The notes below the pieces were generated by a model. The model had not been told where the DNA came from, ran no database searches, and worked only from the letters and a program-made list of their open reading frames with translations. From NCBI GenBank assembly GCA_964506685.1, contig CAZDMQ010000005.1:1-64000 (forward strand): 64,000 bases of DNA, given 5' to 3'. Made by a program: the position numbers and the translations under genes. This stretch comes from UBA5336 sp964506685. Its GTDB lineage: Bacteria > Pseudomonadota > Alphaproteobacteria > Caulobacterales > Hyphomonadaceae. Below are positions 25,019 through 35,395 of the stretch, piece after piece (position 1 is the stretch's first letter; every line of letters begins with the position of its first letter).

Positions 25019-25480
25019 ATGTCCACCCCCGAAGACCGGCTCGACGCGCTCGGCATCGTGCTCCCCGAACCGATGCAGGCGGTCGCCAATTACGTGCCAT
25101 TCGTGACCAGCGGCCGGCTGCTCTTCGTGTCCGGCCAGGTCAGCCTGTTCGAGGGCACGCTGATGAAGGGCCGCGTCGGCGAGGACCTGGAACTGTCGGC
25201 GGCCCAGCAGGCCGCGCGGGCCTGCGGGATCAACCTGATTGCCCAGTGCAAGGCCGCGGTCGGAACGCTATCGCGCGTCCGCCGTGTGGTGAAGCTTGGC
25301 GGCTTCGTGAATGCCGCGCCGCACTTCACCGACATCCCCCAGGTCGTGAACGGCTGTTCGGACCTCATGGTGGAGGTATTCGGCGAGGCCGGCCGGCATG
25401 CACGCTCGGCCGTGGCCTGCCCGGTCCTGCCGCTCGGCGTCGCGGTCGAGGTCGATGGCGTGTTCGAGATCGATGACTAG
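25019..25480 (+). CDS. RidA/YjgF family protein
   Basis: A 153-residue Rid-family protein: RLLFVSGQVSLFEG, NLIAQCKAAVGTLSRVRRVV, GFVNAAPHFTDIPQVVNGCSDL and the conserved arginine of GRHARSAVACPVLPLGVAVEV (given in blocks). RidA proteins hydrolyse reactive enamine/imine intermediates from PLP enzymes. This longer subgroup is less studied. CAAGGAGG is eight bases before the ATG. Its stop (25480) overlaps the start of the GDPD gene (25473), and an acyltransferase-like gene follows, forming a tight three-gene operon. Confidence 0.9.
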   Translation: MSTPEDRLDALGIVLPEPMQAVANYVPFVTSGRLLFVSGQVSLFEGTLMKGRVGEDLELSAAQQAARACGINLIAQCKAAVGTLSRVRRVVKLGGFVNAAPHFTDIPQVVNGCSDLMVEVFGEAGRHARSAVACPVLPLGVAVEVDGVFEIDD

Positions 25481-26165
25481 GGCGTTCGCCCATCGCGGAT
25501 TGTGGTCGCCGGACGGGCCGCCGGAGAATTCCATGGCAGCCTTCGAGGCGGCGGCAGCGCAGGGCGTCGGGATCGAACTGGACGTGCAGCTCTCGCGCGA
25601 TGGCGTGCCGGTGGTGTTTCATGACCCCATGCTGGAGCGGATGACCGAGGCCAGCGGCGCGCTGTGGGACCATGACGCAGACGCGCTGACAGGCCTGCGG
25701 CTGGCCGGGACTGGTGAGCGGATCCCCATGCTCAGCCGCGTGGCCCGGCAGCTGCCCGCCGGCCTGCCCGTGCTTGTCGAGCTGAAGCCCGGTCCGGGCG
25801 ACCCGCTCGACTACCTGCGTGCGGTGGAGCTGGCCCTGTTCGGCACCGGCATTGATGCGGCGCTGATGTCCTTTACCCCGGCGCTGAATGCGGCAGCCAG
25901 CACAGTGCTGCCGGATCGCCGGCGCGGGCTGCTGGTCGCGCCGGGGGCGAAGGACCGGCCTGCGGCCGTCGAGACGGCCCACACCATGGGCGCTTGCTTC
26001 CTTGCGGTTCGCCACGAACAGGCCGCCGATTATGCCGGGCTCGTCGGGGACCGCCTCGGCCTCTATGCTTGGACGGTGGACAGTCCTGCGGCCCTGGCGG
26101 CCGCGAAGCCGGCTGCAACTGCAATCATCTTCGAACATCTCGATCCGGGCCTCGTCAGCGGCTGA
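25473..26165 (+). CDS. Glycerophosphodiester phosphodiesterase family protein
   Basis: A 230-residue cytoplasmic GDPD. The active-site marks are AFAHRGLWSP with the catalytic histidine, PENSMAAFEAAAAQGVGIELDVQLSRDG with the metal-binding acid residues (given as the ENS and ELD boxes), and FHDPMLERMT with the second histidine. LVELKPG holds another metal ligand. These enzymes hydrolyse deacylated phospholipids to glycerol-3-phosphate and an alcohol. The ATG overlaps the end of the RidA gene by eight bases, showing coupling. Confidence 0.92.
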   Translation: MTRAFAHRGLWSPDGPPENSMAAFEAAAAQGVGIELDVQLSRDGVPVVFHDPMLERMTEASGALWDHDADALTGLRLAGTGERIPMLSRVARQLPAGLPVLVELKPGPGDPLDYLRAVELALFGTGIDAALMSFTPALNAAASTVLPDRRRGLLVAPGAKDRPAAVETAHTMGACFLAVRHEQAADYAGLVGDRLGLYAWTVDSPAALAAAKPAATAIIFEHLDPGLVSG

Positions 26166-26175
26166 CCCGAGGTCT

Positions 26176-27354
26176 ATGTCTCGACCCATGGACGACACCG
26201 CTTTCCAGATCACGGTGGCCCAGGGCCTTGCCGGCATCGATCCGGCGGGATGGGACGCGGTCGCCAACCCGCCGGGCGCGCGCCAGGATCCCTTCCTGAG
26301 CTGGGACTTTCTCGAAGCGCTGGAGCGCTCGGGCGCGGCGACACCGGACACTGGCTGGGCGCCCCACCATCTCCTGGTGACCGGGCCCGGCGACCGCATC
26401 CGCGCGGCCATGCCCCTCTATGCCAAGACCCATTCCTATGGCGAGTTCGTGTTCGACCATGGCTGGGCCGATGCGTTCGAACGCGCCGGGGGGCGCTATT
26501 ATCCGAAACTCGTCTGCGCGGTGCCGTTCACGCCGGTGACCGGCCGGCGCCTGCTGGTCCCTGGCGGACCGGATGCCCAGACGCTGCGCCAGGTGCTGCT
26601 CGCCGGTGCCCTGCAGATCGCCGATGACAACGAGCTGTCCAGCCTCCACCTCAACTTCACGACCGCAGAGGAAACCGGGATGCTCGGCGAGGCCGGACTG
26701 CTGCTGCGCTCCGACCAGCAGTTCCATTTCATCAATGAGGGCTATCGCGACTTTGCCGATTTCCTCGCCGCCCTGTCCTCGTCGCGCCGCAAGACGCTGC
26801 GCAAGGAGCGGGCGAAGGCGCAGGCCGGGCTCGATATCCGCCACGTCACTGGCAGCGACCTGTCAGAGGCGCACTGGGATGCCTTCCATGCGTTCTACCT
26901 GGACACCGGCGCGCGCAAATGGGGCTCGCCCTATCTCAACCGGGAGACCTTTTCGCTGATCGGGGAGCGCATGGCCGACAGGGTGTTGCTGGTCATGGCC
27001 TATGAGGCTGGCCGGCCCATCGCCGGTGCGCTCAACTTCATCGGATCGGACACGCTGTACGGCCGCTACTGGGGCTGCCTGTCTGCCCGTTCCATGCTGC
27101 ATTTCGAGATCTGCTACTATCAGGCGATCGATTTCGCCCTGGCGAACGGGCTGAAATATGTCGAGGCCGGGGCCCAGGGCGGACACAAACTGGCGCGCGG
27201 CTATGTGCCTGTCGAGACACGGTCGGCGCACTGGATCGCACATCCGGGCTTCCGCCAGGCCATCGCCGACTACCTCCGCCGCGAGCGCGCCGCCGTCGCC
27301 GCGGACATGGACTATCTCAGGGATCGCGCGCCCTTTCGCAAGGACGGCGGATAA
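26176..27354 (+). CDS. GNAT/FemAB-like acyltransferase (DUF482 family)
   Basis: A 392-residue protein of the DUF482 group, described as peptidoglycan biosynthesis/recognition or N-acetyltransferase. Visible family blocks are DPFLSWDFLEALERSGAA, AAMPLYAKTHSYGEFVFDHGWADAF, YYPKLVCAVPFTPVTG, SSRRKTLRKERAKAQ and ARKWGSPYLNRETF, then YVEAGAQGGHKLARGYVPVETRSAHWI (each in part). The fold is a tandem GNAT-like one, as in FemAB; the substrate is not known. The ATG at 26176 follows GAGG closely; an ATG at 26188 is an alternative. It ends the ridA-GDPD-acyltransferase operon. Confidence 0.85.
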   Translation: MSRPMDDTAFQITVAQGLAGIDPAGWDAVANPPGARQDPFLSWDFLEALERSGAATPDTGWAPHHLLVTGPGDRIRAAMPLYAKTHSYGEFVFDHGWADAFERAGGRYYPKLVCAVPFTPVTGRRLLVPGGPDAQTLRQVLLAGALQIADDNELSSLHLNFTTAEETGMLGEAGLLLRSDQQFHFINEGYRDFADFLAALSSSRRKTLRKERAKAQAGLDIRHVTGSDLSEAHWDAFHAFYLDTGARKWGSPYLNRETFSLIGERMADRVLLVMAYEAGRPIAGALNFIGSDTLYGRYWGCLSARSMLHFEICYYQAIDFALANGLKYVEAGAQGGHKLARGYVPVETRSAHWIAHPGFRQAIADYLRRERAAVAADMDYLRDRAPFRKDGG

Positions 27355-27455
27355 CTACCCCGCCGGCGATGAATTCCGCAGCCTCGCGCCTATCGCGGTT
27401 TGCCAGGAACCTGTAACCGGCGGCAGACCTCGCGCTTTCCCAACGGAGCTGCAAC

Positions 27456-28388
27456 ATGAGCGATTACATCTTCACAACCTACGCCCTTGAAGGCGGCCGG
27501 CTGCCCGCGACTGAAGTGACCTTCACGACGCTGCGAAAAAACAGTGACCGCTATTCCGTGCGCGTGCGGAACGCCTGGCGAATGGAGGCCCATTACCTGC
27601 TTGCGGCAGAGCTGTTGAGGGCTGGCGACTGGTTCATCGATGGCGGCGCCAATATCGGCACGTTTTCAATCCCGGTCGCAAGGATGACGGGCGCACGCGG
27701 CGTGATGGTCGAAGCCCTGCCCGAGAATTGCGACCTGCTTGCCGCGTCATTGATGCGGAACCCCGGTCTCGACCTGCAAATCCTCAACAATGCCCTTGGC
27801 GGTTCGGGCGGTACTGTCTTCATCAGCGGCACCAGCGCCTATGCCAAGACAAGCGAGCACGCCGAGCACGGAACGGCTGTCGAGAAACTCGTTCTGGAGG
27901 ACGTCCTGTCCCGTATACCGGGCGGCCGCGCAAAGCTGCTGAAGATCGATATCGAAGGCAGCGAATACGAGACCTTCGAGGGGGCCGCGGGACTCCTGGG
28001 GGAAGGACGCATCGATCACGTGATCTACGAGTCCAACGGTCCGGTCTCGATGCAGGCCGGCTACACTGTGCACGACCTGCGATCCAGCCTGATTCGGAGG
28101 GGCTACACGCTGTATACCATCATTGGCCATGCGCTCGTTCCCACTGGCGAAGACGATTTCCAGTTCTCCGGGAACGTCGATCTCCTCGCCACACGTCGCC
28201 CCCTCGACGGGATCGGCACGTTCAGGGTGCGGGACCTCCCGATCGAAAAGCAGGCGGAGATGGTCGTGCGTGCCCTGACGGAGATGGCGCCGCAATACAG
28301 GGACTTCATGTTGGCGGAACTGGACCATGCCCCGGCCTCCATTCGTGAGCATCCTGCCATCATCGCGGCACTGGAAGCGGAGGCCTGA
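27456..28388 (+). CDS. FkbM family methyltransferase
   Basis: A 310-residue SAM-dependent methyltransferase. The SAM-binding motif is DWFIDGGANIGTFSIPVA near residue 62-78 and the FkbM hallmark LLKIDIEGSEYETF is near 162. FkbM proteins O-methylate sugars of polysaccharides or small molecules; the acceptor is unknown. CGGAG lies upstream of the ATG. It is isolated, with a hairpin separating it from the convergent VOC gene. Base composition is slightly less GC-rich than its neighbours, which may hint at more recent acquisition. Confidence 0.9.
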   Translation: MSDYIFTTYALEGGRLPATEVTFTTLRKNSDRYSVRVRNAWRMEAHYLLAAELLRAGDWFIDGGANIGTFSIPVARMTGARGVMVEALPENCDLLAASLMRNPGLDLQILNNALGGSGGTVFISGTSAYAKTSEHAEHGTAVEKLVLEDVLSRIPGGRAKLLKIDIEGSEYETFEGAAGLLGEGRIDHVIYESNGPVSMQAGYTVHDLRSSLIRRGYTLYTIIGHALVPTGEDDFQFSGNVDLLATRRPLDGIGTFRVRDLPIEKQAEMVVRALTEMAPQYRDFMLAELDHAPASIREHPAIIAALEAEA

Positions 28389-28411
28389 TACGGACCTGAC
28401 GCCGCGCACAT

Positions 28412-28446
28412 GCGGCGCGCGGGGCTGCTGCATCGCCCCGCGCCGC
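28412..28446. terminator. GC-rich hairpin between convergent genes
   Basis: GCGGCG-CG-CGGGGC (28412-28425) pairs with GCCCCG-CGCCGC (28435-28446), allowing a two-base bulge. It lies between FkbM (ending 28388) and the VOC gene (stop at 28501, minus strand) and is probably a shared terminator. There is no clear T-run. Confidence 0.5.
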
Positions 28447-28500
28447 CCGGAGAGCCGTTCGTGTGCTCCAGGCGGGACGCTTGCGCGCCCCGGGCGCGCC

Positions 28501-28881
28501 TCAGCTTGGTATTTGCGCCAGTGACAGGACGTTGCCGTCGGGGTCTCTGAACCAGCAGATCTTCGCGCCGTCCGGCGTTGTCCAAATCCCCGCCGCGTCC
28601 TGGAGCAGGCCGTCAAACAGCTCGAACACCACGCCTCGGCCGGCCAGACTGGCCATGGCCGCTGCGATGTCCTCCACGATCCATCCTGCCACCGTGAACG
28701 GCTGGGGCGAAAAGTCCGGCGTGATGGCGCAGCGCAGTTCCCCTCCGGCGGTTTCGAAAACCAGCGCAAAGGGCGACTCCCCGAGGCACTTCAAGCCAAG
28801 TGCGCCCTCGTAGAAGGCCCGCGTCCTGCCAGCCTCCCTGACCGGGACGAAGCCCTGGAACGGAGCCGCCTGGAGGTTCAT
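28501..28881 (-). CDS. VOC family protein (glyoxalase/bleomycin-resistance fold)
   Basis: A 126-residue two-beta-alpha-beta3-module protein. FVPVREAGRTRAFYEGALGLKCLGESPFALVF (first module, in part) and AGWIVEDIAAAMASLAGRGVVFE, ending KICWFRDPDGNVLSLAQ, are typical. These proteins bind a metal and range from dioxygenases to antibiotic-binding proteins; no specific function can be assigned. It follows ftsH by 24 bases on the same strand and may be transcribed with it. Confidence 0.88.
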   Translation of the reverse strand: MNLQAAPFQGFVPVREAGRTRAFYEGALGLKCLGESPFALVFETAGGELRCAITPDFSPQPFTVAGWIVEDIAAAMASLAGRGVVFELFDGLLQDAAGIWTTPDGAKICWFRDPDGNVLSLAQIPS

Positions 28882-28905
28882 CTCGCGCTCGTCCCGGGGC
28901 CGTAC

Positions 28906-30834
<1,929 letters not shown>

Positions 30835-30925
30835 CGATCATCTCTTTCTTCTTCTCCACTCCGATATAAGAGCACAGGAAGGAAAAAACGACTCTAAGCC
30901 CGACACGGCAGTGTTACAAAACGTA

Positions 30926-32149
30926 TCAGCTTTTCATTGAGGTTGTCAGGGCCGAAAGGCGCATCGGCGCCAGTTCGCGCCAGTCACCGGTCTCGCCGGG
31001 CAGGACCCGAGGAGGTGCGAAGGATGGAAAAGCGGGCCGGTCGGCCGGTGCTGCCGGGCCAGCCGCGTCGCAGCGTTCATACCGGCCATCCCAGGTCCTG
31101 TCTTCCGGTGCCGGCGGTGGCGCCGCGCAACCGGGGTCGCGGCTGAACACTGCCTGACGTTCGGTCCAGGCAATCCAGGCGCCGCCCAGTGTCCGCCCGC
31201 GCCCGACCGGCTGGTCCGACATGGCCTGCCAGAGAGCGCGCACACCGGCCTGGTCGGGCGGCCCGGCCCGGCCGGCGGCCACCTGCACGAGCAGTGACAG
31301 CAGCCGTGTGGCCCGCGGCGCGCTGAGCGGGCGACGCTGCCAGACCAGCACGCCGTGTCCGGGCGCCCCGACATCGGCCTCGATGATCGCGGCGAGGGCG
31401 CGCCGTTCGGCCTGTCGCAACAGGCCCAGGGCGCTGGCGGACCGGATGAGCCGCGCCTGCATGGCCGGATGGGTCGACAGCAGCTCGCGCAGTCGCACGC
31501 GTTCATAGCGCCGGTCGAGATTGGAAGGATCGTCTGCCCAGCCCGTACCGGACCGCTCCAGCAGGCCGCGCAGGTCCTGCCGCCGCGCGCCGAGCAGGGG
31601 GCGGAGGATGAACACGCCCCGCCCCTCCGGCCAGGCCGGCGATACCGACACCGGGTCCATCCCGCCAAGGCCAAACCATGTCGAGCCCTGGCGCGCGCGG
31701 ATGAGCAGGGTCTCGAGCTGGTCATCCAGCGTGTGCCCCGTCAGCAGGACGACACCGCCCGCCGAGCGCAGGGCCGATGCGAGCAGGCGGTGGCGCGCCA
31801 TCCGGGCCTCGGCCTGCACCGCCCGTCCACCCTGCCAGCGCAGGACCCGGTGCGCGATTCCGCGGGCGGCGCAATGGGCCGCGACAGCCGCAGCCTCCCC
31901 AGCCGATCCGCTGCGCAACTGGTGATCGACGGTCAGCGCCAGGAGGGGGATGTCCCGCCGCGCCGCCCAGGCTTCGGCAAGGCCGAGCAGCGCCATGGAA
32001 TCGCTGCCGCCGCTGACCGCAACGCCGATGCAGGCGCCGGTGGGCAATCCGGCGACAGACCTGTCCATGGTCGTGCTGAAGGGCTGGACGGGCGCAGCGT
32101 CGCCACGGGCGACTGCCGCATCGCGGCCGGGGCAGCTCAGGTCCCGCAC
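30926..32149 (-). CDS. tilS: tRNA(Ile)-lysidine synthetase
   Basis: TilS modifies the wobble cytidine of the CAU-anticodon tRNA-Ile to lysidine, an essential step. The PP-loop ATP site is SGGSDSMALL (residues about 46-55), followed by LTVDHQLRSGSAGEA, LTGHTLDDQLETLLIR and LRPLLGARRQDLR. The product is 407 residues if the GTG at 32149 is used, overlapping cpoB by 13 bases. An ATG at 32068 (MDRSVAG) would remove 27 residues and is also possible. The C-terminal third is weakly conserved, as usual. It lies between the tol-pal genes and ftsH, a common alphaproteobacterial order. Confidence 0.93.
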   Translation of the reverse strand: MRDLSCPGRDAAVARGDAAPVQPFSTTMDRSVAGLPTGACIGVAVSGGSDSMALLGLAEAWAARRDIPLLALTVDHQLRSGSAGEAAAVAAHCAARGIAHRVLRWQGGRAVQAEARMARHRLLASALRSAGGVVLLTGHTLDDQLETLLIRARQGSTWFGLGGMDPVSVSPAWPEGRGVFILRPLLGARRQDLRGLLERSGTGWADDPSNLDRRYERVRLRELLSTHPAMQARLIRSASALGLLRQAERRALAAIIEADVGAPGHGVLVWQRRPLSAPRATRLLSLLVQVAAGRAGPPDQAGVRALWQAMSDQPVGRGRTLGGAWIAWTERQAVFSRDPGCAAPPPAPEDRTWDGRYERCDAAGPAAPADRPAFPSFAPPRVLPGETGDWRELAPMRLSALTTSMKS

Positions 32150-33162
32150 TGCGCCTTCGTGCGCTCGAGGTTCGCAAGGTTGCGCGTGACGGCCGAGGCA
32201 TCGGGATAGCGTCGGTCGATCGCACCGAGGGCGGCGCAGGCCTTTTCGGTCTCGCCGACCAGCCGCATGGAGCGGGCCAGCTTGACGAGCGCATCGGCCG
32301 CACGCGGATCTTCGGGATATTTGCGGATCATGGCGGTGTAGGTCGCCCCCGACGCCTGGTAGTCTTCAAGCTGGTACTGGACTTCGCCGAGCCAGTATTG
32401 CGCTTCGCTCGCCCGCTCATGCTCGCCATGGCGCTCAAGGAAAGCGGAAAAGGCCGCTTCGGCGCCGATATAGTCGAACTGCACCAGCCGGGCCTTGCCG
32501 AACTCGAACAGCGCCCCCGGCGTGTCCGGCAGCTCGATCGCAGCCGGCGTCGCCGTAGCGTTGTTGCCGCCTGTGTCCATTGCAGCCGGGTCCGCCGCCA
32601 CCCCGCCCTGGCTGGCGGTCATCGCCGTGAGATCCACTGGCCCGCTGGCATTGCCTTGGGCATCAGGACCGCCGGGACTGACGGCAGTGCCGTTCGCGCG
32701 ACCAGCTGGCACGCCGTTGCCGGTCGCCTGGCCGGTGGCCGTCGCGGTGGGGTCGGACGGTGCCCCGGCATGGTTCAGCCCGGCGCTCAGCGCGTCGAGC
32801 CGGCGATTGATCTCATCGAGTTGCTCGGCGATCGCGCTGTTGTCGCGTTGCAGCGCGTCAACGGTCTCGAGGGCCTGCGACAGTTCGAATTCGAGCCGCT
32901 CGACCCGGCCGTTTGCGGCCGACAGCTGCCCCTGCAGGGTCCGCATGTCCAGACGCATCCGGGCATTGTCCTGGCGCAGTTTCTCGGCATCGGCCGTCGA
33001 GGCCTCGAGTTGCAGGATACGTTCCGTCATTTCCGCGCTCGACAGCGGGCGGGTAACGGGCGCCTGGGCATGGGCCGCCGGAGGAAGAACGGTGAGGGCC
33101 AGGGCAAGACAGAGCGCGAGGCTCGTCACAAGCCCGGTAAGACGAGGACGGATAAGGGACAT
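32137..33162 (-). CDS. cpoB: Tol-Pal system coordinator CpoB (YbgF)
   Basis: A 341-residue periplasmic protein. A signal peptide (about residues 1-33, ending AAHAQ) is followed by a coiled coil (about 40-115, with heptads such as ILQLEASTADAEKLRQDNARM), a Gly/Ala/Thr-rich linker, and a C-terminal TPR domain (GALFEFGKARLVQFDYIGAE onward). CpoB trimers link Tol-Pal constriction with peptidoglycan synthesis. The ATG at 33162 has GGAG six bases upstream; a TTG at 33171 is less likely. The linker (roughly residues 120-205) is long and low in complexity. Confidence 0.94.
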   Translation of the reverse strand: MSLIRPRLTGLVTSLALCLALALTVLPPAAHAQAPVTRPLSSAEMTERILQLEASTADAEKLRQDNARMRLDMRTLQGQLSAANGRVERLEFELSQALETVDALQRDNSAIAEQLDEINRRLDALSAGLNHAGAPSDPTATATGQATGNGVPAGRANGTAVSPGGPDAQGNASGPVDLTAMTASQGGVAADPAAMDTGGNNATATPAAIELPDTPGALFEFGKARLVQFDYIGAEAAFSAFLERHGEHERASEAQYWLGEVQYQLEDYQASGATYTAMIRKYPEDPRAADALVKLARSMRLVGETEKACAALGAIDRRYPDASAVTRNLANLERTKAQCGT

Positions 33163-33264
33163 GGGCTCCAACGGGTCGCTACGGGATCAGACTGCAGGCA
33201 CATACAGAAACGGCCGGGACCAAAATATGGCAACCCGGCCGTCCTGTCTGTGATTCGGTCAGTT

Positions 33265-33834
33265 TCAGCCGACAGCGCCGCTGAGCACCTGGGTGAAACC
33301 GTTCCGGTTGAGGGCCCAGGCTTGCTCGTTCGAGCCCGCCGCAATCGGGCGTTCCTTGCCGTAGGAAATCGTCTCGATCCGGGCCGGATCGACACCCTGG
33401 CTGACCAGATAGTCCTTCACGGTCTGCGCCCGGCGCTCGCCGAGGGCGAGGTTATATTCGCGGGTGCCCCGCTCGTCGCAGTTCCCGGCGACGAGGATGC
33501 GGGCGTCCGGATAGGACTGCAGCCAGGCTGCCTGGCGCTGCAGGATCTCTGCGTCGTCGCCGTCAAGGCGCGAGCCATTGAAGTCGAAGTACACGCGCTC
33601 GCCGACGTTCACGCGGAAGTCCTCGATCGACCCGGGGGCCGGTCCGGTTTCCACCGGTTCGATCAGGGCTTCTTCGACCGGTTCGGTCGGGGCGGTTACC
33701 ACCGGCGGCTGCACGGGCTCCGGATCCACCACAGGCGGCGGCGCCTCCGGTTCCGGCTCCGGTGTCGAGGCGCAGGCGCCAAGAGCGAGAACTGCGGCCA
33801 TCGCCGCGGTCATCTTCAGGTTCGAGGGTTTCAT
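33265..33834 (-). CDS. pal: Peptidoglycan-associated lipoprotein
   Basis: A 189-residue outer-membrane lipoprotein. The lipobox LGAC gives Cys21, followed by a Pro/Glu/Val-rich tether to about residue 70 and then an OmpA-C domain: VYFDFNGSRLDGDDAEIL, VAGNCDERGTREYNLALGERRA and ISYGKERP. The domain binds diaminopimelate in peptidoglycan. With TolB it links the outer membrane to the wall and division machinery. A good promoter-like sequence lies just upstream (33867-33896), suggesting pal can be expressed apart from tolQRAB. Confidence 0.97.
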   Translation of the reverse strand: MKPSNLKMTAAMAAVLALGACASTPEPEPEAPPPVVDPEPVQPPVVTAPTEPVEEALIEPVETGPAPGSIEDFRVNVGERVYFDFNGSRLDGDDAEILQRQAAWLQSYPDARILVAGNCDERGTREYNLALGERRAQTVKDYLVSQGVDPARIETISYGKERPIAAGSNEQAWALNRNGFTQVLSGAVG

Positions 33835-33866
33835 GTCGAGGGCTCCAGTCCTTCTGCCTGAGGTCG

Positions 33867-33896
33867 CTATCAGGCTATAAGACGTTCGTTTGTCAA
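33867..33896 (-). promoter_or_regulatory. Predicted promoter of pal
   Basis: On the minus strand TTGACA (33896-33891) and TGATAG (33872-33867) are separated by 18 bases, resembling a sigma-70 promoter, 33 bases before the pal start codon. The tolB-pal spacer of 141 bases is noticeably more AT-rich than the coding DNA around it. Confidence 0.5.
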
Positions 33897-33975
33897 CGTT
33901 GTGACGATCTGATCGGTTTACGTGAATTCCGGCGCGACCCTTCGCCGACCCGGTTAGTCCTATAGGATTAAAGCA

Positions 33976-35361
33976 CTAATCGAGCAAGGGGGACCATGCG
34001 GGGTCGGACGCATCGGTTGGGGTATTCAGCTGCCTGAGGTTCCGTCCGGTCAGGTCGATGGAGAACAATTGCGGTCCGGCGCCGGGACGTGATTCGCGGA
34101 AGAACGCGATCACGCGCCCGTTTGGCGACCAGGTCGGGCCCTCGTCGAGATAGGATTCGGTCAGCAGGCGCTCGCCTTTCCCGTCGGTGCGGATCACCCC
34201 GATATAGAACTTGCCGCTGAGCTGCTTGGTGAAGGCGATCAGGTCGGCCCGCGGGCTCCAGACCGGCGTCGAGTAGCTGCCCTCGCCGAACGTGATCCGG
34301 CAGGCCGCATCGCGGCCGCCCGACGGGCAGGCCAGCGGCGAGCCATCGGTGTTCATGATGTAGAGCTGGGGCGAGCCGCCACGGTCGGAGGTGAACACGA
34401 CCTGGCTGCCATCGGGCGACATCGACGGCGAGACATCGATGGCCGGATGCTCGGTCAGCCGGCGCGATGCCTTGGTCTTGAGATCAAGTATGTAGAGATC
34501 GGTGTTGCCCCGCTGGGCGAGGCTCAGCAGCACACTATCGCCATCAGGAGAGAAGCGCGGGGCGAAGGTCATGCCCGGGAAATTGCCGAGCACTTCCTGG
34601 CGGCCGGTCTCGATGTTGAACAGGTAGACCTTCGGCGTGCCGTCCTCGTAGGACATGTAGGTGATGACCTGGTCGCTGGTCGAGAACCGCGGCGTGAGCA
34701 CGGTGTGCAGCCCGCTTGTCAGTTCCTTGTGATTGGTCCCGTCGGCGTCCATGATGGCGAGCTTCTTGACCCGTGCGGTCTTCGGGCCGCTCTCGGCCAC
34801 ATAGACGATGCGGGTGTCAAGATAGCCGGACTCCCCGGTCAGCCGCGTGTAGATCGTGTCGGCGATCTTGTGGCTGATGCGGCGCCAGGAGGCGGGCGGC
34901 GTCACGAAACGTAGCCCCGTCTGGCTGCGCCCCTGGCTGTCCTGGAAGCGCATGACCTGCTCGCCATAAACGTCCCACAGGCGGAAGGAGACGCCGATCT
35001 GGCCGTCCTCCATCTGCTCCAGCGTACCGACGACCAGCGCATCGGTCTGGATGATCTTCCAGTCGGCAAATCGCGGTTCGACCATGATATCGAGATCGGT
35101 CTGGATGAAGGCCGCTTCGTCGCGAATGCCGAACAGCCCGGTCGAGGCGAGGTCTGCCTTCACGACATCGGTGATCTGCTGGGCGAGGTCAGCGAGTTCC
35201 GGCGGCGAATTGAATGTCGGAATCGCAATCGGCAGGGGCTTGGCCGTGCCGTCGGTCACGTTCACCGTGATCTGCGCCTCAGCCGGGCCGGACATCCAGC
35301 GTGGTGCGCCGGTTGCGAGTATCGCAAGCCCGGCCAGGGCCATCATAAATCGAACCATCAT
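33976..35361 (-). CDS. tolB: Tol-Pal system beta-propeller protein TolB
   Basis: A 461-residue periplasmic protein with a signal peptide (residues 1-29, cleavage after AEAQ). The N-terminal domain (PLPIAIPTFNSPPELADLAQ onward) interacts with TolA. From about residue 200 a six-bladed propeller follows, with repeats such as APRFSPDGDSVLLSLAQRGN, SPSMSPDGSQVVFTSDRGG and GPTWSPNGRVIAFFRE. Pal docks on the propeller. Length and order within the operon are normal: it follows tolA after 34 bases. Confidence 0.97.
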   Translation of the reverse strand: MMVRFMMALAGLAILATGAPRWMSGPAEAQITVNVTDGTAKPLPIAIPTFNSPPELADLAQQITDVVKADLASTGLFGIRDEAAFIQTDLDIMVEPRFADWKIIQTDALVVGTLEQMEDGQIGVSFRLWDVYGEQVMRFQDSQGRSQTGLRFVTPPASWRRISHKIADTIYTRLTGESGYLDTRIVYVAESGPKTARVKKLAIMDADGTNHKELTSGLHTVLTPRFSTSDQVITYMSYEDGTPKVYLFNIETGRQEVLGNFPGMTFAPRFSPDGDSVLLSLAQRGNTDLYILDLKTKASRRLTEHPAIDVSPSMSPDGSQVVFTSDRGGSPQLYIMNTDGSPLACPSGGRDAACRITFGEGSYSTPVWSPRADLIAFTKQLSGKFYIGVIRTDGKGERLLTESYLDEGPTWSPNGRVIAFFRESRPGAGPQLFSIDLTGRNLRQLNTPTDASDPAWSPLLD

Positions 35362-35395
35362 TGCGGCATCTCCGTCTCTCTGAGCCGTGGTGTCT

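Noticed and set aside
30840..30925. A heat-shock promoter for ftsH
   Set aside because: CTTATAT resembles a sigma-32 -10 element, but no matching -35 box lies at the right distance.
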